A stretch of DNA of 64,000 bases from Sphingobacterium siyangense (GCF_007830445.1 NZ_VLKR01000013.1:105421-169420), one strand, 5' to 3'; positions 26,374 through 35,605 are shown, counted from the stretch's first letter. Translations and numbers: made by a program. Notes: generated by a model not told the origin, from the letters alone.

Positions 26374-26409
26374 AAAAAAGCCGTTTTACGTAAGTAGGAT
26401 GGCTTTTTT
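26374..26409 (+). terminator. Terminator after tRNA-Lys
   Basis: AAAAAAGCC pairs with GGCTTTTTT; the inner part is loosely paired. The T-run is clear. Confidence 0.75.
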
Positions 26410-26589
26410 GTGCCTAATACAAGTTGGATTATTACCGTTGTGGAAATATTAACTTTAAATCGTTTTTCCGGAGTCTGATGCTATAATTTTCGGATAACTA
26501 ATCCATTATTTTATCAGAGATCAGGTATTATTTCTGCTAGGAAAACATAAAACTCTTTAATCTGTTATTAATTCAGCGAATTTATTATG

Positions 26590-26597
26590 TAAATTTG
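26590..26597 (+). promoter_or_regulatory. -7 box for the REC protein
   Basis: TAAATTTG, an exact TAnnTTTG match, 19 bp upstream of the ATG at 26617. No clear -33 element. Confidence 0.45.
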
Positions 26598-26616
26598 TAT
26601 TTCAGACGATAAGCTT

Positions 26617-27081
26617 ATGGAAGACAAGAAGATTTCGATATTGTACGTTGACGACGAAGAAAACAATCTGTTTTCTTTTAAAGCGACATTTCGACTAAAG
26701 TATAAAGTGTTTACGGCAATTAGTGGTGCCGATGCAATCGATATTGTCAAAAACAACCAAATACATATTATCATTACTGATCAACGGATGCCGGAAATGA
26801 CCGGTGTAGAGTTTTTGGAAGAGATTATTAAGATCAATGCAGCCCCAATGCGTATCCTTTTGACAGGGTATACAGATATGGCAGCCGTCGTTGATGCTGT
26901 CAATAAAGGAAAAATCTTTCATTACCTCAATAAGCCGTGGAGTGAAGAGGAGCTCGATCAAACGATTCAACGCGCTTATGATGTCTATGCTGAGCGTCAA
27001 AAGATTGTGGAGACTAATTCTCAGCTTGAGACTTCAAATGATCAGTTGGAGTTTCTGCTGCGACAAAAGCTACTTTCCTAA
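26617..27081 (+). CDS. Response regulator: receiver domain plus C-terminal coiled coil
   Basis: A 154-aa protein with one receiver domain (about residues 7-120) and a helical, Gln/Glu-rich tail (about 125-154) without a DNA-binding domain. The acidic pair D12/D13, phospho-acceptor D55 in I-T-D-Q-R-M-P, a T at 83 and K106 in N-K-P-W are all present, so it should be phosphorylatable. The receiver strongly resembles that of the REC-histidine kinase encoded by the convergent operon (both with D-Q-R-M-P and K-P-W), suggesting duplication. Output probably runs through protein contacts. Its 3' end forms a perfect 11-bp hairpin. Confidence 0.9.
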   Translation: MEDKKISILYVDDEENNLFSFKATFRLKYKVFTAISGADAIDIVKNNQIHIIITDQRMPEMTGVEFLEEIIKINAAPMRILLTGYTDMAAVVDAVNKGKIFHYLNKPWSEEELDQTIQRAYDVYAERQKIVETNSQLETSNDQLEFLLRQKLLS

Positions 27082-27102
27082 AAGATTGTAATTTTAGGAA
27101 AG
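27073..27102 (+). terminator. Hairpin over the REC gene stop codon
   Basis: CTTTCCTAAAA pairs perfectly with TTTTAGGAAAG around an 8-nt loop. The stop codon is in the stem, and only a weak T-rich stretch follows. Confidence 0.6.
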
Positions 27103-27176
27103 TCAACTTTTATTTAAAATGTCTGTTTGTAATACTCTTCGCTGCAATCGCATAGGATTGCAGAAAGTGAGAGGCC

Positions 27177-28262
27177 TTATTTGCTCGGTATAATGACTGT
27201 AAAGGTTGTGCCCTGATTTGGTTGTGATTGCACTTCAATTTTCCCCTGTAGTTTTAAGAGTGCGTTCTGAACATTATAGAGCCCAAATCCCATGCCCTTA
27301 GCTTGATCACTTGCTCTAAAGAATAATTTAAAGATATCTTCAACATACTCTGGAGATATGCCTATTCCGTTGTCACTCACAATAATTTTGGCTTTACGTT
27401 CTGATACGAATACGGAGAGTTTGACGTACTGGTTTTCCTGCCCTTTACGTTGGTATTTAAACGCATTAGAAAGAAGATTATGCAAAATTAATTCTAGAAG
27501 AGCTTTGTCTCCGCTAAAGATCTCTTTTTGATCCACTGAAATTTCAAAAGCAACATCTTTATTTTGCGTGTACATACTGTAAAACTGACGGATATTATCA
27601 AAGAGATCTTCGAAATTTATGGCTGACAACATAAGTTCGCCTCTTCGTAAGAGATAATAGTCTCGCAGACTGTCAATATAAGCATCTAAGCTGACCAATG
27701 AACTATCCATTAGTGATAACAACTCATGAATACGATCTATGCTGTCAAATTCTAACCCAAGTTTCACCGCAGAAAGAACCCCTGTCAATGGATCACGAAG
27801 ATCATGACTAACACTATATGCGAATTTATCTAATTCATCATAAGCTTTTTGCAGCTCTTGATTCTTAACTTCTAGCATAGAGTTTGCAACATAAAATTTA
27901 TTTGCTTCTTCTATAGCGGAAACGATTTCTTCATTCATCCAGGGTTTTCGGACAAATCTAAAAATATGGCCCTTATTAACTGCATCAATTACAGTTTCCA
28001 TATTGGCATAAGCCGTTAAAAGAATACGGATTGGTTTTGGAAAATCTTTTTTAATGCGGTGCAAAAAATCGATGCCCATCTCATCCGGCATACGTTGGTC
28101 ACAGAAGATAATACGGATATCAGGATGAGCATGAAGGATCGTTTCGGCCTCACTCGTATTGGATGCTGTATGGATAGCGTAATCGTATCTAAAGTTCGCT
28201 TTAAAGCTAACCAAATTGTTTACTTCGTCATCGATATATAATATTTCAAGCTCCCTCTGCAT
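27177..28262 (-). CDS. Receiver-histidine kinase (REC-HisKA-HATPase), soluble
   Basis: A 361-aa soluble hybrid with an N-terminal receiver (about 5-120; D55, K106), a linker helix, a HisKA domain with phospho-accepting H153 in S-V-S-H-D-L-R-D-P, and a HATPase domain with the N box (L-L-S-N-A-F-K near 290) and G boxes (D-N-G-I-G and G-F-G-L-Y-N). There is no membrane segment. The order REC then kinase suggests that an upstream kinase phosphorylates or tunes it. The likely donor is the 7TMR-DISM kinase encoded 82 bp upstream in the same direction. The convergent REC protein at 26617 could be a target. Confidence 0.9.
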   Translation of the reverse strand: MQRELEILYIDDEVNNLVSFKANFRYDYAIHTASNTSEAETILHAHPDIRIIFCDQRMPDEMGIDFLHRIKKDFPKPIRILLTAYANMETVIDAVNKGHIFRFVRKPWMNEEIVSAIEEANKFYVANSMLEVKNQELQKAYDELDKFAYSVSHDLRDPLTGVLSAVKLGLEFDSIDRIHELLSLMDSSLVSLDAYIDSLRDYYLLRRGELMLSAINFEDLFDNIRQFYSMYTQNKDVAFEISVDQKEIFSGDKALLELILHNLLSNAFKYQRKGQENQYVKLSVFVSERKAKIIVSDNGIGISPEYVEDIFKLFFRASDQAKGMGFGLYNVQNALLKLQGKIEVQSQPNQGTTFTVIIPSK

Positions 28263-28344
28263 AATTTTATTATATGGTTTTATTCCCTTACAAAAGATAT
28301 GAAAAAATAATAGTTAATTGAACTATTTTCAGTTTATAGCGGTA

Positions 28345-30498
28345 TTAATTGTTTTGTTGAATTGGAATGAGGAGTGTAAAACTTGTGCCCTTTCCCACTT
28401 CTGAATCTACAATAATCTTACCATGATGTTTCGCAATGGTATTATAGGCAATGGACATTCCCAAACCAGTACCTTCGCCAACGTCTTTCGTTGTAAAAAA
28501 TGGTTCAAATATCCGTTCATGGATTTCTTTTGGAATACCGATACCATTGTCTGCGATTTTGATAAACACAGCTGTATTATCCTCCTGAACTCCGGTTTCA
28601 ATGCATATTTTACCGCCAACATCGTGATTAAACTTTTTATTTACGGCGTAAATAGCATTTGTCACGATATTCAAAAAGACTTGATTAAGTTTTCCGGCAT
28701 GACATTCGACCTTTGGCATATCGCCATAGATCTTATCAACTTCAATCGTGTTATTTAATAAGCTATTGAGGATAACCATTGTTGACTCGAGCCCCTCATT
28801 TAAATCTGCAAATTTTAATGTATCCTCGTCTACGCGCGAGAAGATCCGCAAACTCTTTACTATTTCGGCAGTCCGATGGGCCCCATCATGCATCCCCTTT
28901 AATAGAAAATCTACTTCTGTTTTCAGATAATCGATATCCTGGTCATCTTTGAATTTTTTGATCTGAGATTGCTTTTCAGTATCGGATAGCCCCTCTTTAA
29001 AAGCGATACGCTCTACCTCCTCCAGCGTTTCCCAGATCATCTTAATATCACGTTTTAGCGGAGCGACATTAGACGTAACAAAGTTGATTGGGTTGTTGAT
29101 CTCATGTGCAACCCCAGCAGTCAATTGACCAAGGGAGGCCATCTTCTCAGCCTCGACAAGTTGAGATTGCGTTTCCTTTAAGTGAGTAAGAGTGGTTTGT
29201 AGAGACTCATTAGATTCTGTTAATTCACGTGTCCGCTCATCTACTTTTTGTTCCAATACAATATTTTGTTCACGTATTAACTTCTCGTTTTCTAATGAGA
29301 TTGCTAATTCTCTGACTTGTGATGCTTCTTTTTCTTCTTTTAAAATATTGATACTATAGGCTAGACCGAAGGACAATAAGGCCATCTCTACAACAGATGC
29401 AATTTGTACAGCATTGCTCGTAAAATCGTTATATTTTAAGATGCCATAGTCTTTCAGTAAAAACACGACAGAACCTAATAATAAAATTGTCCAACCGTAA
29501 ACAAAATATTTAGCCGGTTTATAACCATTTATCATCACACGATAGGATAAGTAAAGGACAAATAAAGACCCCGCTCCTGTTGTCAGCTGCATAACCATGA
29601 ACGCTGGTTGCGTCAGGTTGAGCAGTGTAAGAAGGCTGCCAATGACAAAAAGGATGATAAAAACAGTAATCACACGTCTTGACCGAGGAGCATTTTTCGG
29701 CAATTGAAGAAATGAATCTGCAAAAAGCAGGGCGCATAAGCCTGATAAACAGCCAAAGATAATAGGACCCTTTGTTGCAAAATAAGTCCAATTTGGCCAC
29801 AAATATTGAAAACTGTAACCTTTAATCCCCATTTGTGTTATTCCTGCACAAAGTACATAAAGGACATAATACAGATAGCCTCTTTCACGAACAGAAAAAA
29901 ACAGGAATAAATTGTATATCGCCATAATGCCGACAATACCAATATAGATGCCACTTAACAAACTGTCATCATTCATCTCTTTTAAGAAACTACGCTCGTT
30001 ACTTAAATAGATCGGGAGAATAATCTGTTCCGTACTTTTTATGCGAAGAAAAAAGATGGTCTTCTCATTCCCAGGTAATTGAATGTCGAATGCATAATTA
30101 GGGACCTTATATTTTCTCGCCGAAAAAGATTGATGTTCGCCCAGCTTGATCGAGTTATAATGCCCGTTTGATGACGGTACAAAAAGTTCGACCTCATCCA
30201 AGAGGGGATAGGCGATTTCGAGCAAGAGTTCAAGCTTTTCTTTGCCCTTGTTTGTTACGGGCAATCGAAACCAGATGTCAGCGGGTGATATGCCCAAATT
30301 GGGGACCTTGCTTTCTAACGATTGAAAGGAGGAAGCCGAAGTATCTGCAAAGTTAGGCTCTCCTTTCCCGGTATAACGCTCCAGACCATATCCGATCAAT
30401 ACACGCTGTGTCGGTTTATCGATAATAACCTCTCCAAAACAAGTTGAACTGCATGTAAAAATAAATAAGAAGACTAAGTTAAGCCAGCATTTCATCAC
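28345..30498 (-). CDS. 7TMR-DISM sensor histidine kinase
   Basis: A 717-aa membrane kinase. A signal peptide (about 1-22) precedes an extracytoplasmic 7TMR-DISMED2 beta domain (about 35-165), then seven transmembrane helices (about 180-390), a coiled coil (about 395-450), HisKA with H465 in G-V-A-H-E-I-N-N-P, and a HATPase domain (D-N-G-I-G-I-P and G-T-G-L-G-M-S). Diverse intracellular signalling module receptors of this type are thought to bind small ligands, often carbohydrates. The ligand here is unknown. The gene begins 6 bp after a methyltransferase gene, in a presumed operon with an acyltransferase and a REC-kinase. Confidence 0.93.
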   Translation of the reverse strand: MMKCWLNLVFLFIFTCSSTCFGEVIIDKPTQRVLIGYGLERYTGKGEPNFADTSASSFQSLESKVPNLGISPADIWFRLPVTNKGKEKLELLLEIAYPLLDEVELFVPSSNGHYNSIKLGEHQSFSARKYKVPNYAFDIQLPGNEKTIFFLRIKSTEQIILPIYLSNERSFLKEMNDDSLLSGIYIGIVGIMAIYNLFLFFSVRERGYLYYVLYVLCAGITQMGIKGYSFQYLWPNWTYFATKGPIIFGCLSGLCALLFADSFLQLPKNAPRSRRVITVFIILFVIGSLLTLLNLTQPAFMVMQLTTGAGSLFVLYLSYRVMINGYKPAKYFVYGWTILLLGSVVFLLKDYGILKYNDFTSNAVQIASVVEMALLSFGLAYSINILKEEKEASQVRELAISLENEKLIREQNIVLEQKVDERTRELTESNESLQTTLTHLKETQSQLVEAEKMASLGQLTAGVAHEINNPINFVTSNVAPLKRDIKMIWETLEEVERIAFKEGLSDTEKQSQIKKFKDDQDIDYLKTEVDFLLKGMHDGAHRTAEIVKSLRIFSRVDEDTLKFADLNEGLESTMVILNSLLNNTIEVDKIYGDMPKVECHAGKLNQVFLNIVTNAIYAVNKKFNHDVGGKICIETGVQEDNTAVFIKIADNGIGIPKEIHERIFEPFFTTKDVGEGTGLGMSIAYNTIAKHHGKIIVDSEVGKGTSFTLLIPIQQNN

Positions 30499-30504
30499 TA
30501 TATG

Positions 30505-31269
30505 CTATTTTTTTGCTTCGGCAATAACTAAATTCATAGAAACAAGGAAACAACCCGCTTCATCAGCTTGATCCAATGTATTTTGAAATTCCTCCATTTC
30601 AGCTGTACTTAACTTCTCTTTTTCGACCATCTCCAGAAGAATTTTATCTAAGAATAGATAGCGGTTGGCCTCTTCTTTCGAACGGGCTACCATACAGAAT
30701 GTTTGCAATTGAACTTGTTTAAAGCCTTGAGTCAATAGATCTGAAGTTAATTTATTCCCAGCCCAGCCATTGTTGACTTTTTCTTCGGTCAAATAATGAC
30801 ATATCTTAGCCTCAATGTCAACATGCTTGCTGTAAAACGTCAGGCTGTTCCAAATGGTCTCAACGATCACTAAGGGTTGACCTTCACGCAAAACACGGTG
30901 GACCTCAGCAAACATTTTTGGCGCTTCCAGCAGATGTTGTACAACGCGCTCCATTCTAATGCCAGAAATGGAATTATCTGTAAAGCTAAGTTGATAAACT
31001 TCACCCTGAACAAAGTCGACGTTCTTTACCTCTACACTGCTTGTTTTGGCATGCTCGATTAAAGCCTTATCATGATCCAATCCAACGATAAGTACATTAT
31101 GGCCCAGCATATTAGCCAAATTGATGGCATCCATTCCAGTTCCACAGCCAAGATCGACGACAACCCCCTCTTTAATCGTATTAAAAGGAGTATATGAATG
31201 TATTTTTAATTGTTTAAGAAAATCACCGGTATCCATTAAATAGCCGGCACCATAATGTTTAGTGTCCAT
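30505..31269 (-). CDS. Class I SAM-dependent methyltransferase
   Basis: A 254-aa methyltransferase (Methyltransf_11/25 type). Motif I is V-V-D-L-G-C-G-T-G near residues 37-45, the acidic D at the end of strand 2 is in V-G-L-D-H-D, and the post-motif I-R-M-E-R-V-V-Q-H segment is near 103-111. It resembles small-molecule rather than RNA methyltransferases, but the substrate is unknown. Its ATG overlaps the stop of the acyltransferase gene by one base (TAATG on the minus strand), and the 7TMR-DISM kinase follows after 6 bp. Translational coupling to both suggests it acts with the acyltransferase on the same molecule. Confidence 0.88.
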   Translation of the reverse strand: MDTKHYGAGYLMDTGDFLKQLKIHSYTPFNTIKEGVVVDLGCGTGMDAINLANMLGHNVLIVGLDHDKALIEHAKTSSVEVKNVDFVQGEVYQLSFTDNSISGIRMERVVQHLLEAPKMFAEVHRVLREGQPLVIVETIWNSLTFYSKHVDIEAKICHYLTEEKVNNGWAGNKLTSDLLTQGFKQVQLQTFCMVARSKEEANRYLFLDKILLEMVEKEKLSTAEMEEFQNTLDQADEAGCFLVSMNLVIAEAKK

Positions 31270-32108
31270 TATAAGATATTTAAATTACGATCATCTGATT
31301 TATGATCTAATGATGTATGTTTCAGATTTTTAATAATTTCATTTAAATCCCATTGATTGAGATTCGGAATATCGATTTGATAATGAATTTCAATCTCCTT
31401 ATTCCGTAAAGTTTCTATGCGGACAATATTGGAATTATTACGAAGCGACAAAATTGCATCTTTGTTTTCCTGATCGGCTTCGGTCAAGGTGTCTAGATTG
31501 CGCATAATCATTACGGTAGCCAGTAGATCCAGCTTCGGATAATAGAATGTGCCATTATTTCCAACACTTGTATCAATGCGGTAGCCAACACTTTCTGCTA
31601 ATTTCACCGTGTAAGGAGCACATAAAGCAAAGAGTGATTTAATGCCAACCTGTGTACTGATGGCGGCACCAGCTCTCGTCAAAAATATGCTGCCAATGCC
31701 ATATCCAGCAATCTCCCTAGAGTTCCAAAGGCCACAACCTTCACCTGTCCCCTGTTGCGCATAATCATAAACAAGGTCTAAGATTTTAGCGTCCATCGCT
31801 CCCGTGGCTTGTTCAATGGGAAGTGGTTCGCTCCCTCCAGATACGTGTATACGTACTCCACCATAGACTTTATCGCCATCTAGGGATTCTACGATCAATA
31901 CGAATGATGCGGGATTGTACATCCAGTCATTTTTGGAAGAAGTTACTTTCTTTACGCCTATAGCAGTTAACACGTGCGCGTGTCCTTCTATGAAACGTTC
32001 ACAGGTTTGGGGATCGTCGATAGCCCGAAATGCTCTGAGTCTTACTACTGGACGCCCGTCGTTGAATAATAATGCCACCGAATGCTTTGATTTATCGTTT
32101 AAACGCAA
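31269..32108 (-). CDS. GNAT/autoinducer-synthase-like acyltransferase (tentative)
   Basis: A protein of about 270-280 aa whose central part fits a GNAT or acyl-homoserine-lactone-synthase type fold. A strand with Y-G-G-V-R-I-H-V is followed by N-S-R-E-I-A-G, then an acyl-CoA-loop-like Y-G-I-G-S-I-F-L-T-R-A, a strand S-L-F-A-L-C-A, and L-A-E-S-V-G-Y-R-I. That order resembles GNAT motifs A and B and N-acyl amino acid synthases. Substrates are unknown. The start is uncertain: TTG 32108 overlaps a TAGTTTTG box, and GTG at 32078 would suit that promoter better; no early ATG exists. First gene of a four-gene signalling operon. Confidence 0.6.
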   Translation of the reverse strand: MRLNDKSKHSVALLFNDGRPVVRLRAFRAIDDPQTCERFIEGHAHVLTAIGVKKVTSSKNDWMYNPASFVLIVESLDGDKVYGGVRIHVSGGSEPLPIEQATGAMDAKILDLVYDYAQQGTGEGCGLWNSREIAGYGIGSIFLTRAGAAISTQVGIKSLFALCAPYTVKLAESVGYRIDTSVGNNGTFYYPKLDLLATVMIMRNLDTLTEADQENKDAILSLRNNSNIVRIETLRNKEIEIHYQIDIPNLNQWDLNEIIKNLKHTSLDHKSDDRNLNIL

Positions 32109-32113
32109 AACTA
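32106..32113 (-). promoter_or_regulatory. -7 box at the start of the signalling operon
   Basis: Minus-strand TAGTTTTG, an exact TAnnTTTG match, overlapping the TTG codon at 32108. If used, translation would begin at GTG 32078. Confidence 0.4.
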
Positions 32114-32248
32114 ATCAATTAAATGCAAAGGTGTTTACTCTTCAAATAAATTATACCGTAATGCAACCGCCTGCACCTAGTGATGGTAAAAATTGTTTGA
32201 TTCCTTTTTCACCTTTAAGGGCCCAAATAGCCCCTTTTAACTGATGTC

Positions 32249-32291
32249 ATCGAAAATACATTTTATCATCTTAATATGCTGTATTTTCGAT
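32249..32291. repeat. Inverted repeat, 12-bp arms
   Basis: ATCGAAAATACA at 32249-32260 and its exact complement TGTATTTTCGAT at 32280-32291, with 19 bp between. It lies between the amidohydrolase 3' end and the signalling-operon promoter. No T-run follows, so it may be an operator or an mRNA end hairpin. Confidence 0.6.
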
Positions 32292-32317
32292 ATACAATAA
32301 ATTTGACCTTGGAAATA

Positions 32318-33652
32318 TTAACGTTTCTGGAGGCTATTTTTATGAATCTGACCGTCTTTCATGATTAACAGAAAGTTTTTTTCAGGATCTGCCAATAGTT
32401 TTAAATTCTTAAGAGGATCTCCGTCTACAAGGATTAGATCTGCCAACGCTCCTTCTTCTACTGTTCCCAGCTTGCCAGGATAAGGACTTCTTAATCCCGA
32501 AAGCTGCAGAAGCTCGCCATTGTCTTGGGTAATCATTTTAATGATTTCGGCATTTGTAAACCACTTTTGAAGGCGCAAAATAAAAGTATTCTGCAATTTA
32601 TTCAGGTCCGGCTCAAAAAGGAAATCTGTACCCCAAGCTAGTTTTACCCCATATTTCTTAGCCATAGGCCATACTTTTTCTTGACCTTCAATGACAGGCT
32701 TACGCTTGATTCTTCGTTGTGGATCCATATCGGGTGTATCTTCCACAAGATTCTGTAAACTAAGCCAGATATTTTTTTCTGCAATTAGCTGTAAAGTTTC
32801 TTCATCGAGCAATTGTCCATGCTCTATACATTTTACGCCAGCTTCGATCGCTCTTCGAATTGCTCTTGGCGTATATGCATGTACGGTGACATAGGTTCCC
32901 CAGTCTTCGGCTGCATCTACTGCTGCTTTCATTTCGTCTAGCGTATATTGGGTGACATCCACAGGATCATATGCTGAAGAAGTTCCTCCGCCTGCCATGA
33001 GTTTAATTTGACTTGCCCCGAATCTTAGATTCTCTCTTACTGCCGTCAGGACCTCATCACGACCATCGGCGATGAAGGTTGCTCCATATCGCTCCGCACG
33101 AGAGACAACGCCGAAAAAACGACGCGATTTTTCCTCCGGTGTCCGAAAATCTCCATGCCCTGCAGTTTGGCTTACAACGGCACCAGAAGGCCAGATTCTA
33201 GGCCCTAAAAGCTTACCTTTGTCGATCGCAGCTTTTAATGGAAATATGGGACCACCGACATCACGTACGCTTGTAAAACCCCGCATTAACATCTGTTGAG
33301 CCGATAGCCCCACCGTCTTGATCAAGAATTCCTCGGATAGGTCATTTGTCATCATTTGAGGCATTGTCAAAGCTCCAAATACCAAATGGACATGCACATC
33401 GATCAATCCAGGGATCAGTGTTTTGCCTTTAGCGTCAATTCTGACGATATCCTTTCCTTGTGCGTCAATAGGGGATGTACTGATGGTCTGAATTGTGTTT
33501 CCGTTTATTAAAACATGTTTTGGTGGAGTTAAGGTTTGAGTTGTATAGTCGAGCAGTTTGACATTTTCTATTAAAACTTGCTTTTCCTGTGCTTGGATAA
33601 CATGTACAAAAGCCGAACAAAGAAATAAAGTAAGTAGTTGACCTAAACGCAT
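32318..33652 (-). CDS. Secreted amidohydrolase family protein
   Basis: A 444-aa exported metal-dependent hydrolase. The signal peptide ends near residue 22 (I-Q-A-Q-E). Metal ligands are visible: H-V-H in D-V-H-V-H near 86-88, a probable carboxylated lysine in Q-I-K-L-M-A-G-G, histidines in V-H-A-Y and I-E-H-G-Q, and the aspartate in W-G-T-D-F. This matches the imidazolonepropionase/Xaa-Pro dipeptidase-like branch. Bacteroidota members are often annotated as dipeptidases, but the substrate is open. Single gene, separated by 209 bp from the signalling operon. Confidence 0.88.
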   Translation of the reverse strand: MRLGQLLTLFLCSAFVHVIQAQEKQVLIENVKLLDYTTQTLTPPKHVLINGNTIQTISTSPIDAQGKDIVRIDAKGKTLIPGLIDVHVHLVFGALTMPQMMTNDLSEEFLIKTVGLSAQQMLMRGFTSVRDVGGPIFPLKAAIDKGKLLGPRIWPSGAVVSQTAGHGDFRTPEEKSRRFFGVVSRAERYGATFIADGRDEVLTAVRENLRFGASQIKLMAGGGTSSAYDPVDVTQYTLDEMKAAVDAAEDWGTYVTVHAYTPRAIRRAIEAGVKCIEHGQLLDEETLQLIAEKNIWLSLQNLVEDTPDMDPQRRIKRKPVIEGQEKVWPMAKKYGVKLAWGTDFLFEPDLNKLQNTFILRLQKWFTNAEIIKMITQDNGELLQLSGLRSPYPGKLGTVEEGALADLILVDGDPLKNLKLLADPEKNFLLIMKDGQIHKNSLQKR

Positions 33653-33863
33653 AGCTTGGAGAATTACGTTAAAATATAATATGACAAATCAATTTTAATT
33701 CAAGCTAACTAATGTGCTTGAAAAAATATCTTCTAAGTTAAATTATAAATTCAATATATTTCAATTTTTTCACTATAAATTTTTGCTCTGCCAGCCTTTT
33801 TTGAAGAAGTCTTTGTGTAATGTACGCTGTTAATCACAAGAAAAATGCTAAATTTATCCAATC

Positions 33864-34727
33864 ATGATATATAAAAAATCTATTATAAATTATTTAAATA
33901 TCGTAATTCCCAAGATTGTCTCCATAAGAGAGCTGCTCACCTATGCCCTCTTACTCGGCTTATCAGCTTATGTATTCCTACTGGTTTTTCAGCCATTTGG
34001 AACGTATAATTTTGAGAATGCCTATAAATTTAGCTTATTATCCGGATACGGGGCCATTTTATCCATTGCATATGCCTTAATTTCTATTGTCTTGCGTAAA
34101 AAAAGGGGGACAGTTGCGATAGAACTATTTCGTATTTTTCTTGTGTTCCTATTATCAAGTTTTTTAAATTTCGTCTATCATGGTTGGTTCATCAATCAGA
34201 CCCCGTTGCAGTGGACTAACCTGCCCTATATTGGATGTTACACGCTTTCACTTTATAGCCCTATTGCAGCGATTTATTTTTTGCTTCGAGTTGATAAGCG
34301 TCATTCGAATCATGAAAAGAATAACTCGTCTATGGAAAGTCTTTCAATAAAGCCAGCTATGATATTGAGCCAAGCGAATGACTGCCATTTGGCCCTGGTC
34401 GATATTCCCAATGGTAATCAACCGTTAAAGTTGCTGCCAAACGATTTTATTTTTGCAAAATCGATGGATAATTATTGCATGATCTACTTTAGGAAGGATG
34501 GTATGGTAAAGAAGCAGATGGTACGAATTACGTTGAGCCGCTTATCTGAACTGTTGAATACAATGTCTATTCACCGATGCCATCGGTCCTTTCTTGTCAA
34601 TTTTGAAAAAATCCTTGTAAAGGAAGGGAATGCTCAAGGTTTTTTGTTGCGTTTTGCAGATACTGAAGATTGTGCTGTTATTTCGAGGTCTGCTATAGAA
34701 TCAGTTAGACCCTATTTGTCGGACTGA
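33864..34727 (+). CDS. Membrane-bound LytTR transcription regulator
   Basis: A 287-aa protein with four hydrophobic helices (about 23-45, 58-75, 85-105, 120-142), then a LytTR DNA-binding domain (about 185-285; F-I-F-A-K-S-M-D-N-Y and the late H-R-C-H-R-S-F-L-V-N signature). It lacks a receiver domain, so it is a membrane-tethered regulator, not a classical LytR. It should sense a membrane or envelope state and bind DNA from the inner face. The CPBP protease gene follows 95 bp downstream with its own promoter and could be a target or processing partner; this is inference. Confidence 0.88.
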   Translation: MIYKKSIINYLNIVIPKIVSIRELLTYALLLGLSAYVFLLVFQPFGTYNFENAYKFSLLSGYGAILSIAYALISIVLRKKRGTVAIELFRIFLVFLLSSFLNFVYHGWFINQTPLQWTNLPYIGCYTLSLYSPIAAIYFLLRVDKRHSNHEKNNSSMESLSIKPAMILSQANDCHLALVDIPNGNQPLKLLPNDFIFAKSMDNYCMIYFRKDGMVKKQMVRITLSRLSELLNTMSIHRCHRSFLVNFEKILVKEGNAQGFLLRFADTEDCAVISRSAIESVRPYLSD

Positions 34728-34779
34728 CCACCCACGTTTTGGTCAATCGTCCCTAAATCTTGCCATACGCCACATAACT

Positions 34780-34810
34780 TTGTATACTCGTCTTGGGTAG
34801 CATAATTTTG
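34780..34810 (+). promoter_or_regulatory. Promoter for the CPBP protease gene
   Basis: TTG at 34780-34782, a 20-bp spacer and TAATTTTG at 34803-34810: a full Bacteroidota promoter. The -33 TTG is itself the end of another TAACTTTG box (34775-34782). Transcription would start 6-9 nt before the ATG at 34823. Confidence 0.65.
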
Positions 34811-34822
34811 TTCAAAAAAAAG

Positions 34823-35605
34823 ATGAACACAAAAAGTTTAAACCTGCTGGTATTATTTCTCTTCTTCGGAATATATTTTATCCTCGATTATTTGTTTTTT
34901 GCGCCCCTTCAATCCATGATAACCAACTATGTCCAAAGTGGATTTTTGGGGCATGTACTGACCTATTCAATTGGCCTTGTACCGTTGCTTTTTGGGGCAA
35001 TGCTGCTTAAACCGAAAGGGCAGAATGAATTATTGGAAAAATTTGGGTTGAAAGGCAATTTTTTACAGGGGCTTTCTTTTGGAATAATAGCTACCTTACC
35101 GATGTTCTTGGGTTATGCCTTTGTTTTTATCTTAAATCGGAAAATAGATCCAAACGCACTATTAATAAATAGTGTGTCATCAGGATTCTTTGAAGAAATG
35201 ATCTTTCGTGCCTATTTTTTTGGTCTAGTTTTTCGCTATACCCGACTAGGTTTTATTCCATCCATTTTAGCTACATCACTCCTGTTTGCTTTACTACATC
35301 TTTATCAGAGTCAGGATTTGGGAGAATTGGTCCTGATTTTCGGTATGACTTTCTTCGGCTCTATCCTATTTTCGTGGTTGTATGCTGAGTGGAAGTTTAA
35401 CCTTTGGATACCGATAGCACTTCATGTTTTGATGAATTCGGCTTGGATGATTTTTGATGTTTCGGACAATGCTGCTGGAAATGGATGGAGCAATTTTTTC
35501 CGCTTCTTGACCATCATTGTAGCAATCATAATGACCATAGTCCATTCAAGGAAGTCAATTGGCGGTCTACAAATTGAAAGGAAAAATTTGTGGCTAAAAG
35601 ATTAG
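34823..35605 (+). CDS. CPBP family intramembrane metalloprotease
   Basis: A 260-aa membrane protein with about seven to eight helices. The CPBP/Abi catalytic motifs are present: E-E-M-I-F-R in the F-F-E-E-M-I-F-R-A-Y segment near residues 123-131, then F-A-L-L-H near 155-159, and H-V-L-M-N near 201-205. Such enzymes cleave membrane substrates or prenylated proteins. The ATG at 34823 is used; the longer frame from TTG 34793 includes the promoter -7 box. Adjacent to a membrane LytTR regulator, in the same direction. Confidence 0.88.
   Translation: MNTKSLNLLVLFLFFGIYFILDYLFFAPLQSMITNYVQSGFLGHVLTYSIGLVPLLFGAMLLKPKGQNELLEKFGLKGNFLQGLSFGIIATLPMFLGYAFVFILNRKIDPNALLINSVSSGFFEEMIFRAYFFGLVFRYTRLGFIPSILATSLLFALLHLYQSQDLGELVLIFGMTFFGSILFSWLYAEWKFNLWIPIALHVLMNSAWMIFDVSDNAAGNGWSNFFRFLTIIVAIIMTIVHSRKSIGGLQIERKNLWLKD

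Noticed and set aside
27142..27163. CTGCAATC/GATTGCAG hairpin as a terminator for the REC-kinase
   Set aside because: The stem is perfect but no T-run follows on either strand, so it is at most an mRNA end structure.
32915..33299. Plus-strand frames inside the amidohydrolase and similar antisense frames elsewhere
   Set aside because: They are antisense to well-supported genes and show no family features.
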